From: Terriglobia bacterium
GTDB taxonomy: Bacteria; Acidobacteriota; Thermoanaerobaculia; Thermoanaerobaculales; Thermoanaerobaculaceae
Assembly: GCA_020073245.1 (NCBI GenBank)
Contig: JAIQFQ010000003.1
Location: 186,001-250,000 of the forward strand
Length of the DNA stretch: 64,000 bases
Direction: 5' to 3'
A model generated the notes under the pieces. That model was not told the DNA's origin. It was given only the letters and a program-made list of their open reading frames with translations, and ran no database searches. Below, piece after piece: positions 26,989 to 35,591 of the stretch. Both the position numbers and the translations under genes were made by a program. How positions within the stretch are numbered: the stretch's first letter is position 1; each line of letters starts with the position of its first letter.

Positions 26989-27202
26989 CAGCGAGGACGT
27001 TCGGAGGTTTGCACGTTCAAAAGTTCGAAAGTTCAAGAAGAGGGAAAAGGGGAAACGAGAAGCGTCAAAGGGACGACAGGTGCTCTGGTTCGGCTCTGCG
27101 AAAGGTCTCCTGCTTTTCGTTTTACCTTTGACATTTCATGTTTGACGCTAGGCCTCGTGCACGCGCGAGCGTTCGAACATTTGGACCTGTGACCGGAATC
27201 CG
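26989..27202. other. AT-richer intergenic region between mnmA and the DUF3467 gene
   Basis: 214 bases between convergent genes, no credible coding frame. It contains the octamer repeats, a purine-rich run, and two motifs present on both sides in inverted sense: GTCAAAGG (27067-27074) against CCTTTGAC (27125-27132), and AAACGAGAAGC against GCTTTTCGTTTT. These could pair as a hairpin and so act as the terminator of the convergent genes. It may be a small remnant element. Confidence 0.5.
26999..27038. repeat. Five tandem 8-bp units, consensus GTTCNNAN
   Basis: Reading in register of eight: GTTCGGAG, GTTTGCAC, GTTCAAAA, GTTCGAAA, GTTCAAGA. The same motif recurs inverted at the far end of this intergenic region (GTTCGAAC at 27171-27178). 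The surrounding 150 bases are visibly richer in A and T than their neighbours. Confidence 0.6.
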
Positions 27203-27496
27203 CTACATCGTTCGCGCTGCGGCGCCCCCCTGCGGCCCCTCCGTGATCTCGCCGAAGTTGCGCTCGTAGATCGCAACGTTCTCGGTGAGCGCGCGCAGAA
27301 GCTGCTTGGCATGGACCGGCGTCATCACGATCCGCGAGACGACCTGAACCTCCTCTCGCCCTGGCACGATCCGCCCGTAGTCCATGATGAACTCGGCAAA
27401 GTTGTGCACGATGGATGCAAAGTTGGCGTACGTTCCCAGCGCCAGCTGGTCGCTCACGACGATCTTGATCTGCCCCGGCTTCTCCTCTGGTTGCAT
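27203..27496 (-). CDS. DUF3467 family protein
   Basis: 97 residues. The match is by pattern: ALGTYANFASIVHNFAEFIMDYGRIVPG, VVSRIVMTPVHAKQLLRAL and YERNFGEI correspond to the usual YAN....S..EF..DF..., ..RV.MSP.HAK.L...L and YE..FG.I of this small family. Its biochemical role is not established; some members sit next to encapsulin or secretion genes, which is not the case here. ATG 27496 has a good GGGAGGA site. A TAGAAT (27517-27512) overlaps the stop codon of the preceding glycosyltransferase gene. Confidence 0.85.
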   Translation of the reverse strand: MQPEEKPGQIKIVVSDQLALGTYANFASIVHNFAEFIMDYGRIVPGREEVQVVSRIVMTPVHAKQLLRALTENVAIYERNFGEITEGPQGGAAARTM

Positions 27497-27511
27497 GAAT
27501 CCTCCCTTCGT

Positions 27512-27517
27512 ATTCTA
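27512..27517 (-). promoter_or_regulatory. -10 box for the DUF3467 gene
   Basis: TAGAAT on the minus strand, 15 bases before ATG 27496, with a GGGAGGA ribosome site between. The TAG is also the stop codon of the upstream gene, so the small gene may have its own transcript. Confidence 0.45.
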
Positions 27518-29125
27518 GCGGGACGTCTCCTCCACCAGGCCGAGCTCGGTCAACCACGAGAGCCGAATGCTCGGGAGTCCGGGTGGCGGCGGTCCCGGAG
27601 GGCCGGCAAAGGGCCCGCCGATTCGCAAGTCGACGCGAGGCGCCGTCACCACCTCCAGCCCCAGTCGTGCCCAACCCGTCGGAAGTCGCCATGCCGGAGC
27701 GACATCAGATGCTCTCTCCCAGGCTTCGATGAGGGCGCGGCGGTTGGTCGCGAAACCCCTCGGCGGTGGAACGAGGCGAGGTCCGGGGACCATGGCGAGG
27801 TTCAGGTAGCCGGGATCGCGTTTCGCGAGAAGCCTCCATGGATCCCACAGCTCCCCACGCTCAGTTGCGACCCAGCCGCTCGCTTCCACGCGATCTCGGT
27901 TGAGCCAGCGTCCGGCTGCGAGAGCGGTGCCTGGGACCTGCAAAAGCGCGAGCAGTTCGTCGAGCGCTCGGGCACCGAGGCCGCCTTTTGGCGCGACCAC
28001 CAAGAAATCGGCAACGGCGCGCCGGGCTAGCGCAACGAGAGCTTCAGGGGGGAGGTTCCCGTCCGAATCCACGATCTCGACCGGGCGTCCGAGCAAAGCG
28101 ACCCAATCCCTTGCGTTGCCGAAACAGTCGACGACAGCGACGCCGACGTCGTTCTGGCAAGGCCGCCGGACCTCGAAGAAACTGGCTGCCGGAAGGAGCA
28201 CTCGAGCCGCGGGGACGCTGCCTTGGGGAAACGTTGCTGCGTGCTCGGATAGGGCCTGCAACGCGCGTTGGTGAGCGGCCGGCTTGGCGTTCGCAGCCAT
28301 CGCCATCGAGGCACGAACGGTCCGCCAGTGATAGAGGATCCCGGGCAGGTGCGCGAAGCGCCCTCCGGAGGCGAGAATGCGAAGTGCGAGGTCGTAATCC
28401 TGGGCGCCGTCAAATCCGGGCCGGTGTCCGCCGACCTTCTCGATCATCTCCTTGCGAATGACGCGCAGGTGGGCGACGTAGTTGAAGCTGAGCAGCAGGT
28501 GTCGGGACCAACCCGGCTTGAGGCAGGGCTCGAAATGGCGTCCTCCCTCGTTCACCTTGTCCTCGTCTGTGAAGACCCAGTCGACGTCGGGACGAAGGGA
28601 GAGGAGGCGACCGACGAGCTCGAGCGCCAGTGGGTGCAGCAGGTCGTCGTGATCGAGAAAGGCGAGGAATTGCCCCCGGGCGTGCCGGAGGATCTCGTTG
28701 CTCGCCGCCCCTACGCCGGCGTTGCTCCGACCCGTCAGCACCCGGATCCGGGGGTCCGAACGGCTCGCCTCGGCGAGCACGCGGCCCACATGAGGATCAG
28801 GGGAGGCATCGTTGAGGGCGATGAGCTCCCAGTTTCGGTAGCTCTGTGCCGTCACGGAGGCAATTGCGGCGTTCAGGTGCTCCTCCGCGACGCGCCACAC
28901 CGGCATTGCGACGGTGAAGAGCGTCTCCCCTGGGGACGAGGCGATTGTCGGAAGGAACTGGCCTTGGCTGAGCAGGGTCCGGTACCCGGGCCTTCTCCTC
29001 CACCTGCGCCAGACCCGCAGGGCCTTCCGAAATAGAAGGCCGGGAGATCCACGGTACGTCCACACCTTCGCGATCCCCCCGCGGGTGCGCAGAAGTCCAC
29101 GCGCTGGGCTTGGCGCGAGCGTCAC
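27515..29125 (-). CDS. GT2-family glycosyltransferase
   Basis: 536 residues. After about 60 basic residues comes a GT-A domain: TVAMPVWRVAEEHLNAAI, NDASPDPHV (nucleotide-sugar Asp), SNAGVGAASNEIL, and FLDHDDLLHPLAL with the metal-binding DHD. A GAQDYDLALRIL block follows. The C-terminal 220 residues are not a second GT domain: they are probably acceptor-binding or structural. GTG 29125 overlaps the upstream gene stop as GTGA. Likely adds sugars to a surface polysaccharide; donor and acceptor unknown. Third gene of a coupled three-gene glycosyltransferase run. Confidence 0.85.
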   Translation of the reverse strand: MTLAPSPARGLLRTRGGIAKVWTYRGSPGLLFRKALRVWRRWRRRPGYRTLLSQGQFLPTIASSPGETLFTVAMPVWRVAEEHLNAAIASVTAQSYRNWELIALNDASPDPHVGRVLAEASRSDPRIRVLTGRSNAGVGAASNEILRHARGQFLAFLDHDDLLHPLALELVGRLLSLRPDVDWVFTDEDKVNEGGRHFEPCLKPGWSRHLLLSFNYVAHLRVIRKEMIEKVGGHRPGFDGAQDYDLALRILASGGRFAHLPGILYHWRTVRASMAMAANAKPAAHQRALQALSEHAATFPQGSVPAARVLLPAASFFEVRRPCQNDVGVAVVDCFGNARDWVALLGRPVEIVDSDGNLPPEALVALARRAVADFLVVAPKGGLGARALDELLALLQVPGTALAAGRWLNRDRVEASGWVATERGELWDPWRLLAKRDPGYLNLAMVPGPRLVPPPRGFATNRRALIEAWERASDVAPAWRLPTGWARLGLEVVTAPRVDLRIGGPFAGPPGPPPPGLPSIRLSWLTELGLVEETSR

Positions 29126-31521
29126 GGTGCCCCGCTCACTCGACGTCCGGAAGCTTGTGCATCTGCCGTCCCGGAGTAGTAGGCCCACACGACCACGCGT
29201 GCGTACACGCGCCGCGGCAGGCGCAGTCCGGCCCGGTCAACGAGGGAGAGAACCGGCACAACGAGGGGCATGTACGCGCGAGACCACGCGAACCAGCGCG
29301 GCGGAAGCAGCGGGGGCATGACCGGATCCGACTGCAACTCGGGGTGCAAGGCGTAGAGGGTCGCGATGGAGTAGCCCACCCTCCGCTGGCGGCGCAGGAA
29401 CGAGCGCATGGTCATCGGATGGTAGTGCCTCGCTCTTGCGGCCTCCAGATAGTAGAGTCGAACCCCCATCTTGGTGAGGCGATACCCAAGCTCAGCGTCC
29501 TCCCACGCGGCGAAGGTGAAGGCCGGGTCGAACGGCCGCTCGCCGAGGGCAGCTCGAGGAACCGAGACGTTCGAGGTGTAGAAGCAGTTGAAGGTCAGGT
29601 CATCGCCGTCGCTGAACCTCCCGTACGCGAACTGCTCGCCGTTGGTGTTGACGAACTCGAGAAACGGCGTGACGTGAACCCCCTTCCTGTCCCAGTCCGT
29701 GAACCCGACAACGGCGCAGCGCTCCGCCACCTCGATGTGCCGCCGGAGGTGGGCCTCGACGAAGTCGTGTTCCGGGACCGTGTCATCGCCGATGAACACC
29801 ACGAGGTCCCCGTGGGCCTGCGCGACGCCGACATTCCGCGCCTGGCCCGGTCCCTTGTTTGGCTGCCGCAGGGGGAGAACTGCGAGGCGTTCACCGTTGC
29901 GCGAGCGCCACGCCCACAACGACTCCCAGGTCCCGTCAGTGGAGCCGTCGTCCACGACGATCACCTCGTCGGGTCTTCGCGTCTGACCCGCGAGTGCCTC
30001 CAGGGTCCGTTCAAGGCACTCCCAGCGATTGAACGTCGGAATGACGACCGACACCGTGCGGGGAGGAGGGTACGGCTCCGAGGCGCGCGCCACGAATCGC
30101 ACCGCCCTGACGGCGCAACCGAGCCGGCGAAAGTCCCAGTTGTGCCATAGACGATGCGGGACCCACGTCGGCGATCGGAGCTCGGCAACGATCAGTCCGG
30201 ACGCGTCCGCCTGCGCAGTTACTTTGACCGCGCGCCACTTGTCGGATACAAGCTCCGCGGTGTGAGTGGTCCCGTTGACCACCAATTGAACGGGTGCCGT
30301 GCCGGCGCCGGTCGGCAGGCGTGCGGTGAGGACCAGCTGGCCCGAACTCCAGGGCTCGACCTTCAGGTAACAAACGGCGCGCCCGCAGGTGTGCGCGACG
30401 ACGACACCGTCGACAGCCTCCCTGTCGTACCAACCGGGGCCGAGCCGATCGGCCGATGAGAGATCGCCCGGTATGAGCGATGCGCTGGGCTCCCAGGTGG
30501 CGGCGGCCAGACGGCAGTCCGAGAATTCCGGGATCCTGGGTGGTGGTGGGGGAACGGGGAAATCGGCGATCAGGCCGAGCGCGAAAAGCTGGGCATCGCT
30601 ACGGACCCGACGGCGTTGGATCCTCCTGCGCTGGACCAGGCTCGACAGCAGGTGCGCGAGATTCCAGACCACGACCTGCAGCGCGAACCCCCAGGCTCCC
30701 GCGCGGAACCAGAGCTTGAACATGTTCTTGAGCGCGCGCGCCAGGTTCCACACCTCGAAGTGCTTGATCAGCGAACGAACGTTGTGCCTGGCCCCGAGCC
30801 GATCGCGCCATAGGCGGCCCCTGGATGCCACCGACGTCCCGCCCCAGGCATGGCGGACGACAGCGTTGCGGCAGACCACGACCTTCTTACCCAGGAGCCA
30901 GAGGCGCCACCCGAAGTCGACGTCCTCGTGGTACATGAAGAAGACAGGGTCGAACCCTCCGCTCGCGGTGAAATCCGCTTTGCGCAGAAGCGCCGCAGCG
31001 GCGGTGGGGAAGAGGGTCGCAACGGTCTCGGGGAGATTGCCAAGGCCGGAAAAGGGGAAGCCGAGATCCCGGTCGAACCCGTATCCGAGCCAGGTCATGC
31101 CTCCGCCGCAGGCGTTGAGGACGTCGGGGTGGTCGAGGAGCCTGAGGACGGCACAACTGGCGGCGATCTCCAGATCGCGGTCGAGCGGAGCGACAAGGGC
31201 ATCGAGCCAACCTGGCTCCACGACGGTGTCGTTGTTGAGCAGGGCGACGAGCTCCCCTCGCGCGGCCTCGATGCCTCGCCGGTTCGCTTCGCCGAAACCC
31301 ACATTCCTCCCGAGCGCAATCACGGTCACCCCGGGGTATTCGGCTGCGAGCCAGGCCGGCGTGCCGTCGGTCGAGCCGTTGTCCACGACGATCAGCTCCA
31401 CATCCTCGGCGCACGTCGCCAGCAGTGATGGGATACAGCGAGCGAGGTGATTCCGGCCCTCGAACGTGGCGATCACAACCGAGATGCGCGGCGTCGGAGT
31501 CTGCTCGCGCGCTACCGCCAT
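29122..31521 (-). CDS. Two-domain GT2 glycosyltransferase with a middle beta domain
   Basis: About 799 residues. Domain one (10-260): ISVVIATFEGRNHLARC, VDNGSTDGTP, LNNDTVVEPGWLD, and FFMYHEDVDFGWRLWLLG, as in rhamnosyltransferases. A basic, hydrophobic linker reaches about 330. Residues 340-480 are beta-rich (PGWYDREAVDG, YLKVEPWSSGQLVLTARL) and look like a carbohydrate-binding fold. Domain two (490-720): VSVVIPTFNRWECLERTL, VDDGSTDGTW, FIGDDTVPEHDFV. The ATG at 31521 overlaps the upstream stop; GTG 31530 is an alternative. Two active sites in one chain suggest alternating sugar addition; inference. Confidence 0.85.
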   Translation of the reverse strand: MAVAREQTPTPRISVVIATFEGRNHLARCIPSLLATCAEDVELIVVDNGSTDGTPAWLAAEYPGVTVIALGRNVGFGEANRRGIEAARGELVALLNNDTVVEPGWLDALVAPLDRDLEIAASCAVLRLLDHPDVLNACGGGMTWLGYGFDRDLGFPFSGLGNLPETVATLFPTAAAALLRKADFTASGGFDPVFFMYHEDVDFGWRLWLLGKKVVVCRNAVVRHAWGGTSVASRGRLWRDRLGARHNVRSLIKHFEVWNLARALKNMFKLWFRAGAWGFALQVVVWNLAHLLSSLVQRRRIQRRRVRSDAQLFALGLIADFPVPPPPPRIPEFSDCRLAAATWEPSASLIPGDLSSADRLGPGWYDREAVDGVVVAHTCGRAVCYLKVEPWSSGQLVLTARLPTGAGTAPVQLVVNGTTHTAELVSDKWRAVKVTAQADASGLIVAELRSPTWVPHRLWHNWDFRRLGCAVRAVRFVARASEPYPPPRTVSVVIPTFNRWECLERTLEALAGQTRRPDEVIVVDDGSTDGTWESLWAWRSRNGERLAVLPLRQPNKGPGQARNVGVAQAHGDLVVFIGDDTVPEHDFVEAHLRRHIEVAERCAVVGFTDWDRKGVHVTPFLEFVNTNGEQFAYGRFSDGDDLTFNCFYTSNVSVPRAALGERPFDPAFTFAAWEDAELGYRLTKMGVRLYYLEAARARHYHPMTMRSFLRRQRRVGYSIATLYALHPELQSDPVMPPLLPPRWFAWSRAYMPLVVPVLSLVDRAGLRLPRRVYARVVVWAYYSGTADAQASGRRVSGAP

Positions 31522-33905
31522 CGCAGCCACCGCAGCACCCGCCCGACGGCGCTCCTCGCGCGGGACACCTGAAGCTCGCGAAGACGAGCCGCGGTGTCGG
31601 ACAGCAGGAGCTCGCGCCGGGCTTCGCTAACCTCGTCCTCAGAGAGGCGTGCCTTGGCCGCCTCCACGTAGCGCAGGTAGAACGACGCCCACTCCTCGCC
31701 ATGGATCTCGTCCCGGTGCTTGTCGAACAGTCGCGCAAGGTAATGCCAGCGGGGGTCCTTTTCCACCTGGGGCCTTTGCTCCGACGTTCGCGGGATGAAG
31801 TACGTGGCAGTGACGACAGGGACGTGGCAGAACGGGGTCCGGCGCGAGAGCCGGAGCCAGAGGTCCCAATCCTCGAAGTAGTCAAACCTGGGGTCGAATC
31901 CACCCGCTTCGATGGCGAGCGCGCGGTCCATGAGCACGGCCATGATCGGAAGCGTGTTCTCGAACAGCAGCCGCGTGCGGTCGAACTCAGAGGCGTACAC
32001 GCTGCGGGCGAAGATTCTCCCGGTGCCGTGCTCCGCGGGCTCGACCAGCAGGCACTCGACGTTGGAATAGATCACTCGGGCCGAAGTCCTCATCGCCTCC
32101 TCGGTGAGGGCCCGGAGGTGGTGGGGCTGAAGGACATCGTCGTCGTCCAGGAAATTGACATACTCCCCGGTGGCGGTCTCGAGGCCGACCTGAGCCGAGC
32201 GCGCGCGGCCGAGCGACGTCGCATGAGTCACGAGTCGAAGCACGAGTTCCCTGTGGAAGTCCCCCAGCACCAGTGTCGGGTCCGCGCCCCCGTCGTTGAC
32301 CACGATGACCTCGAGGTTGGGGTAGTGCTGGGCCGAGATGCTTTCCAGGGCACGCCGGAGCATACCCAGCCGGTCTCGAGTCCGGACGACGATTGAAACG
32401 GTGGGCCCGTTCTCTAACGGCTCGCGTTCGAGCAGCGGCGCGAGCCGTTCCGGGTATTCCACGACCGGTAGGAGAAAGGCGCTCGGGACTCCCTGGAGCT
32501 CGTGCGGCTCGACTCGCCGGGCGTCTTCGAGGGCGCGAAGGAGCTCCGCGATAGAGTCTAGTGCCGCCTCGCGGCTCAAAAACCTAACCAGGGAATGCCG
32601 TGTCTCGCTGAGCATGCGAAGTCCGCCCGGAGAGATCGGCAGCTCGGCGGAGAGCGGCGGGTCCAAGGACACGAAATTCCGTACCGGGTAGCGTTGCGCG
32701 ACAGCGTTGGCGCAGACACTGGCGAGCGCGAACACGGCCTCTTCGGCGCGTGCGTTCACCTCTGGCTGCCAGGCCCCGATCCAGGCTGGTGTCTCCTTCC
32801 CGGCGGCGGTGCAGATTCGCCGGTAGACGGGCCGGAACGTCTCGCCGAGCGAGAACGGAGGGGAATCGACTGCGCCGAAGAGCTCGAGAAGATCACCGTC
32901 CTCACGTCGTCGGCCGGCCTGGACGGCGCGGCGACGCCCCTCCAGTTCCCGCCTGAAGGTTAGGAGCTCCGCCAGCGCGAGGAGGTGGGCGATGGCGTCG
33001 GCCGAGACCCGCGGGCTGGCGAGGTGCTTCAAGGAAGGGCTCGCCTCCCATGCGCGCAGGAAGGTGAGGGCGGCCGTCGTCAGGAAGATCACTCCCATGC
33101 GCTCGTCCGCGTAGTTCTTGAAGATCGTGAATAGGGCGTTCCGTTCGAGGAGGTAACGCCCGCGGCTTGAGATCCCGCCTCCCCACGTGGCGTGAAGCCG
33201 GTGGCGGACGACGGCATCCGGGGCGAACCATGTCTGACGGCCTGCCAGCGCCATGCGCCACCCGAGGTCGACATCCTCGAAGAACGAGAAGTAGGCGGGG
33301 TCGAACCCCCCGAGCTCGAGGAAGAGGTCGCGCCGAAGCATGAGGGCGCCCGCGCAGCCGAAAAGGACGGGCCGCTCGGCGAAGTGTCGTCCACGGGCAG
33401 GCGCGCCGACGTCATGCTGCAGGGCGTGGCCCGTGAAGAACGTGTCAGCGCCCACGAAGTCGATGCGCCCCTCGTCCCAGCTCATGATGCGGCTCGCGAT
33501 CGCGGCCGCTTCGGGATGGCGCTCGGCCGCCGAATGGAGTGCCGAAATCCAATCGGGTTTGACCCGGGTGTCGTTGTTCAGGAATGCGAGCCAGCGTGAC
33601 TCGCAGAGTCTCGCGGCGCGGTTGTAGGCCCGGGAGAAACCGAGGTTCGATTCGTTGGCAACAACCCGCACCCATGGATGGTGGCGCGCCACGTGTTCGA
33701 CAGATCCGTCCACCGAACCGTTGTCAACCAGCCAGACTCTGGTGGGATGGGCACCATCCTGCACGATCCCCGGCTGTCCCGGCACGAACACGTCCATGTT
33801 GCCAAGCGAGGCGAAGCAGTCGTCGAGATACTGTCGACCGTTGTAGTTGAGTACGAGCACCGTGGTGCTGCCAGGGGATTCGTTCGTCGGTTTCGCCTCG
33901 CTCAC
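31512..33905 (-). CDS. Two-domain GT2 glycosyltransferase
   Basis: 797 residues with two GT-A domains. The first (15-260) has VLVLNYNGRQYLDDCF, VDNGSVDGSVE, FLNNDTRVKPDWI and FFEDVDLGWRMALAG. The second (490-720) has VSIVVRTRDRLGMLRRAL, VNDGGADPT, FLDDDDVLQPHHL with the DDDD metal site, and FEDWDLWLRLS. The middle region is helical without a known motif. GTG 33905 has no ribosome site but lies 6 bases after TATGAT, so this operon head is probably leaderless. Divergent from the GT-C-like gene at 33973. Confidence 0.85.
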   Translation of the reverse strand: MSEAKPTNESPGSTTVLVLNYNGRQYLDDCFASLGNMDVFVPGQPGIVQDGAHPTRVWLVDNGSVDGSVEHVARHHPWVRVVANESNLGFSRAYNRAARLCESRWLAFLNNDTRVKPDWISALHSAAERHPEAAAIASRIMSWDEGRIDFVGADTFFTGHALQHDVGAPARGRHFAERPVLFGCAGALMLRRDLFLELGGFDPAYFSFFEDVDLGWRMALAGRQTWFAPDAVVRHRLHATWGGGISSRGRYLLERNALFTIFKNYADERMGVIFLTTAALTFLRAWEASPSLKHLASPRVSADAIAHLLALAELLTFRRELEGRRRAVQAGRRREDGDLLELFGAVDSPPFSLGETFRPVYRRICTAAGKETPAWIGAWQPEVNARAEEAVFALASVCANAVAQRYPVRNFVSLDPPLSAELPISPGGLRMLSETRHSLVRFLSREAALDSIAELLRALEDARRVEPHELQGVPSAFLLPVVEYPERLAPLLEREPLENGPTVSIVVRTRDRLGMLRRALESISAQHYPNLEVIVVNDGGADPTLVLGDFHRELVLRLVTHATSLGRARSAQVGLETATGEYVNFLDDDDVLQPHHLRALTEEAMRTSARVIYSNVECLLVEPAEHGTGRIFARSVYASEFDRTRLLFENTLPIMAVLMDRALAIEAGGFDPRFDYFEDWDLWLRLSRRTPFCHVPVVTATYFIPRTSEQRPQVEKDPRWHYLARLFDKHRDEIHGEEWASFYLRYVEAAKARLSEDEVSEARRELLLSDTAARLRELQVSRARSAVGRVLRWLRWR

Positions 33906-33911
33906 ACGTGA

Positions 33912-33964
33912 ATCATACGCACAATGGGCGGACGGCGGCTACGATGCCGCCCCTCTGGTAAGAT
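33912..33964. promoter_or_regulatory. Divergent leaderless promoters in the glycan region
   Basis: On the minus strand TATGAT (33917-33912) ends 6 bases before GTG 33905. On the plus strand TAAGAT (33959-33964) ends 8 bases before ATG 33973. Neither start has a Shine-Dalgarno sequence. Confidence 0.55.
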
Positions 33965-33972
33965 TTTGCGCC

Positions 33973-35403
33973 ATGGCGGTACACGACGGGCGCCGGGACT
34001 CGGTGGGGAGGGGTGTGACCGTCCTGCAGGTCCTGGTGCTGCTCATGGTCGTTGCAGCCTGGTGGAGCCCCGCGCTCGGCTTCTACTTCTCGCAAGACGA
34101 CTTCCCGCTGCTCGCCACGAGCCATCCCGGTTGGGTGCACCCAAGCGCCCTCTTCCTCATCGGTTCCCCGAGGGAGTACCGCCCACTCTCGCAGCACGTC
34201 TTCTTCTTTCTCAACCAACTGGTGTTCGGCCTCGACCCGAGAGGCCACCACGCCGCCACCCTCGCCGTTCACCTGGCGAGCGCCGTGCTGGTCGGCATGC
34301 TGGCGCGGCGCTGGATCGCTCGCTGGGCGCTGTTGCCGGCTGGCGCGGCGTTCGCGCTTCATCCGGTGCACTTCTTCGAGGTGTCATGGGTATCGGGCGT
34401 GAGTCCGGGTGCGTGTGTGCTCTTCATGCTGCTGACGCTCGCTTCATTGGATTCCTATCTCGTGCGCGGGCAAGGTTGGAAACTGGTCGCGGCGCTGGCT
34501 GCCGCGGCGGCGGCGCTCCTCTCGAAGGAGGATGCGGTCATGCTGCCGGCGCTCGTCACCGTGCTTGCACTGGCGAGGCCTGCCCGCGGCCGTGGGCTGC
34601 GGATCGCAGCTGTGGTCGCTCCGTTCTGGCTGCTCGCCGCCTGCTACCTCGCCTTGCGGTTCTCTCTCCTCGGTCTCGGGCTGCCGTCCACCGGTGTCTA
34701 CCGCTTCGGAGTCGAGCCGCGGTTGCTCCTGGCGAAGACGTTGCTTTACTCGCACTGGCTGCTCCTTTCGTGGCCATTTGTCGTCGCGCTGGCGGGCGCG
34801 AGTGTCGTCGCCGTGGCCACCGGACGCGCGAATTCCTGGCGTCCGTCCGCGCGAGGGGCATCGCTCCTCCTGCTGGCCGCACCCCTGTCGGTGCTGCCGA
34901 CCATGCTTGTACCGTCCGCTGCAGGCCACTATCTGAGCTTCGCGTCCGCCGTTCTGGCACTGGTCCTCGCGGGCCTCGTCCGGTGGACGGCGCCCGGTGG
35001 GTGGCGTTTCGGTGTTGCCACAGCCTTGGCGCTGGCCCTCCTGGCCCCGAGTTGGCAGCAGCGGGGAGGACTTCTCGCGAGTCGGGACATGTCGGTTCCC
35101 CTCCCTGCCAAAGCCGCCCTGTGCCGCGAATGGGTCGAGGGGCTGCGCGCCGGCCGCGAGTTGGCCAAACCGGGTTGCAACGTCGTGCTCCGCGACGCCC
35201 CCCTCCAAGACTGGGAGCGCCAGTGGCTTTCGTTCTTGCCGGCGGTGGCGTGGGACCGCCCGCTGGGGCCGGAACGAGTGCGCATCGTGCTTGCGGGCGA
35301 TCCCGAGCCGACCCGCCGGGCGGCGGAGTGCTCCGCGACGTGGAGCCTCACAGCGGCGGGTGCCAGGTACGTCATGTCAGAGGCGTCGACCATCGAACCC
35401 TGA
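33973..35403 (+). CDS. Polytopic membrane protein, GT-C glycosyltransferase-like
   Basis: 476 residues with about ten membrane helices. The first long loop reads YFSQDDFPLLATSHPGW and then REYRPLSQHVFFFLNQLVFG, matching the DD.F and .RPL.......FG pattern of GT-C proteins that use polyprenyl-phosphate sugars; D in QDD would be catalytic. Helix-breaking LLSKEDAVMLPALV and a soluble C-terminal tail (about 390-476) follow. It would glycosylate lipid or protein on the periplasmic side. ATG 33973 follows TAAGAT by 8 bases; longer in-frame starts lie in the divergent gene. Confidence 0.72.
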   Translation: MAVHDGRRDSVGRGVTVLQVLVLLMVVAAWWSPALGFYFSQDDFPLLATSHPGWVHPSALFLIGSPREYRPLSQHVFFFLNQLVFGLDPRGHHAATLAVHLASAVLVGMLARRWIARWALLPAGAAFALHPVHFFEVSWVSGVSPGACVLFMLLTLASLDSYLVRGQGWKLVAALAAAAAALLSKEDAVMLPALVTVLALARPARGRGLRIAAVVAPFWLLAACYLALRFSLLGLGLPSTGVYRFGVEPRLLLAKTLLYSHWLLLSWPFVVALAGASVVAVATGRANSWRPSARGASLLLLAAPLSVLPTMLVPSAAGHYLSFASAVLALVLAGLVRWTAPGGWRFGVATALALALLAPSWQQRGGLLASRDMSVPLPAKAALCREWVEGLRAGRELAKPGCNVVLRDAPLQDWERQWLSFLPAVAWDRPLGPERVRIVLAGDPEPTRRAAECSATWSLTAAGARYVMSEASTIEP

Positions 35404-35542
35404 GGGAAGCTGGGCGAGACGTGCGGCCACGAGATCGAGATCCCGCTCCCCTTTGACGGCGAGAATCTGGCGGGGCGTCCTCGCAGTCGTGCGAAACGAT
35501 CGCCGGTCCAAGCGGCGCACGTCTGGCGCATTCGTTCACCGG

Positions 35543-35571
35543 ATGACATTCGTCGGGCTCCAAGCTAGGCT
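35543..35571 (+). promoter_or_regulatory. Sigma-70-type promoter before the methyltransferase gene
   Basis: ATGACA (35543-35548, five of six to TTGACA), a 17-base spacer, and TAGGCT (35566-35571). AGGAGGT at 35579-35585 lies 6 bases before ATG 35592. This is a conventional leader, unlike the leaderless sites elsewhere. Confidence 0.6.
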
Positions 35572-35591
35572 TCGGCGCAGGAGGTGTCCCA

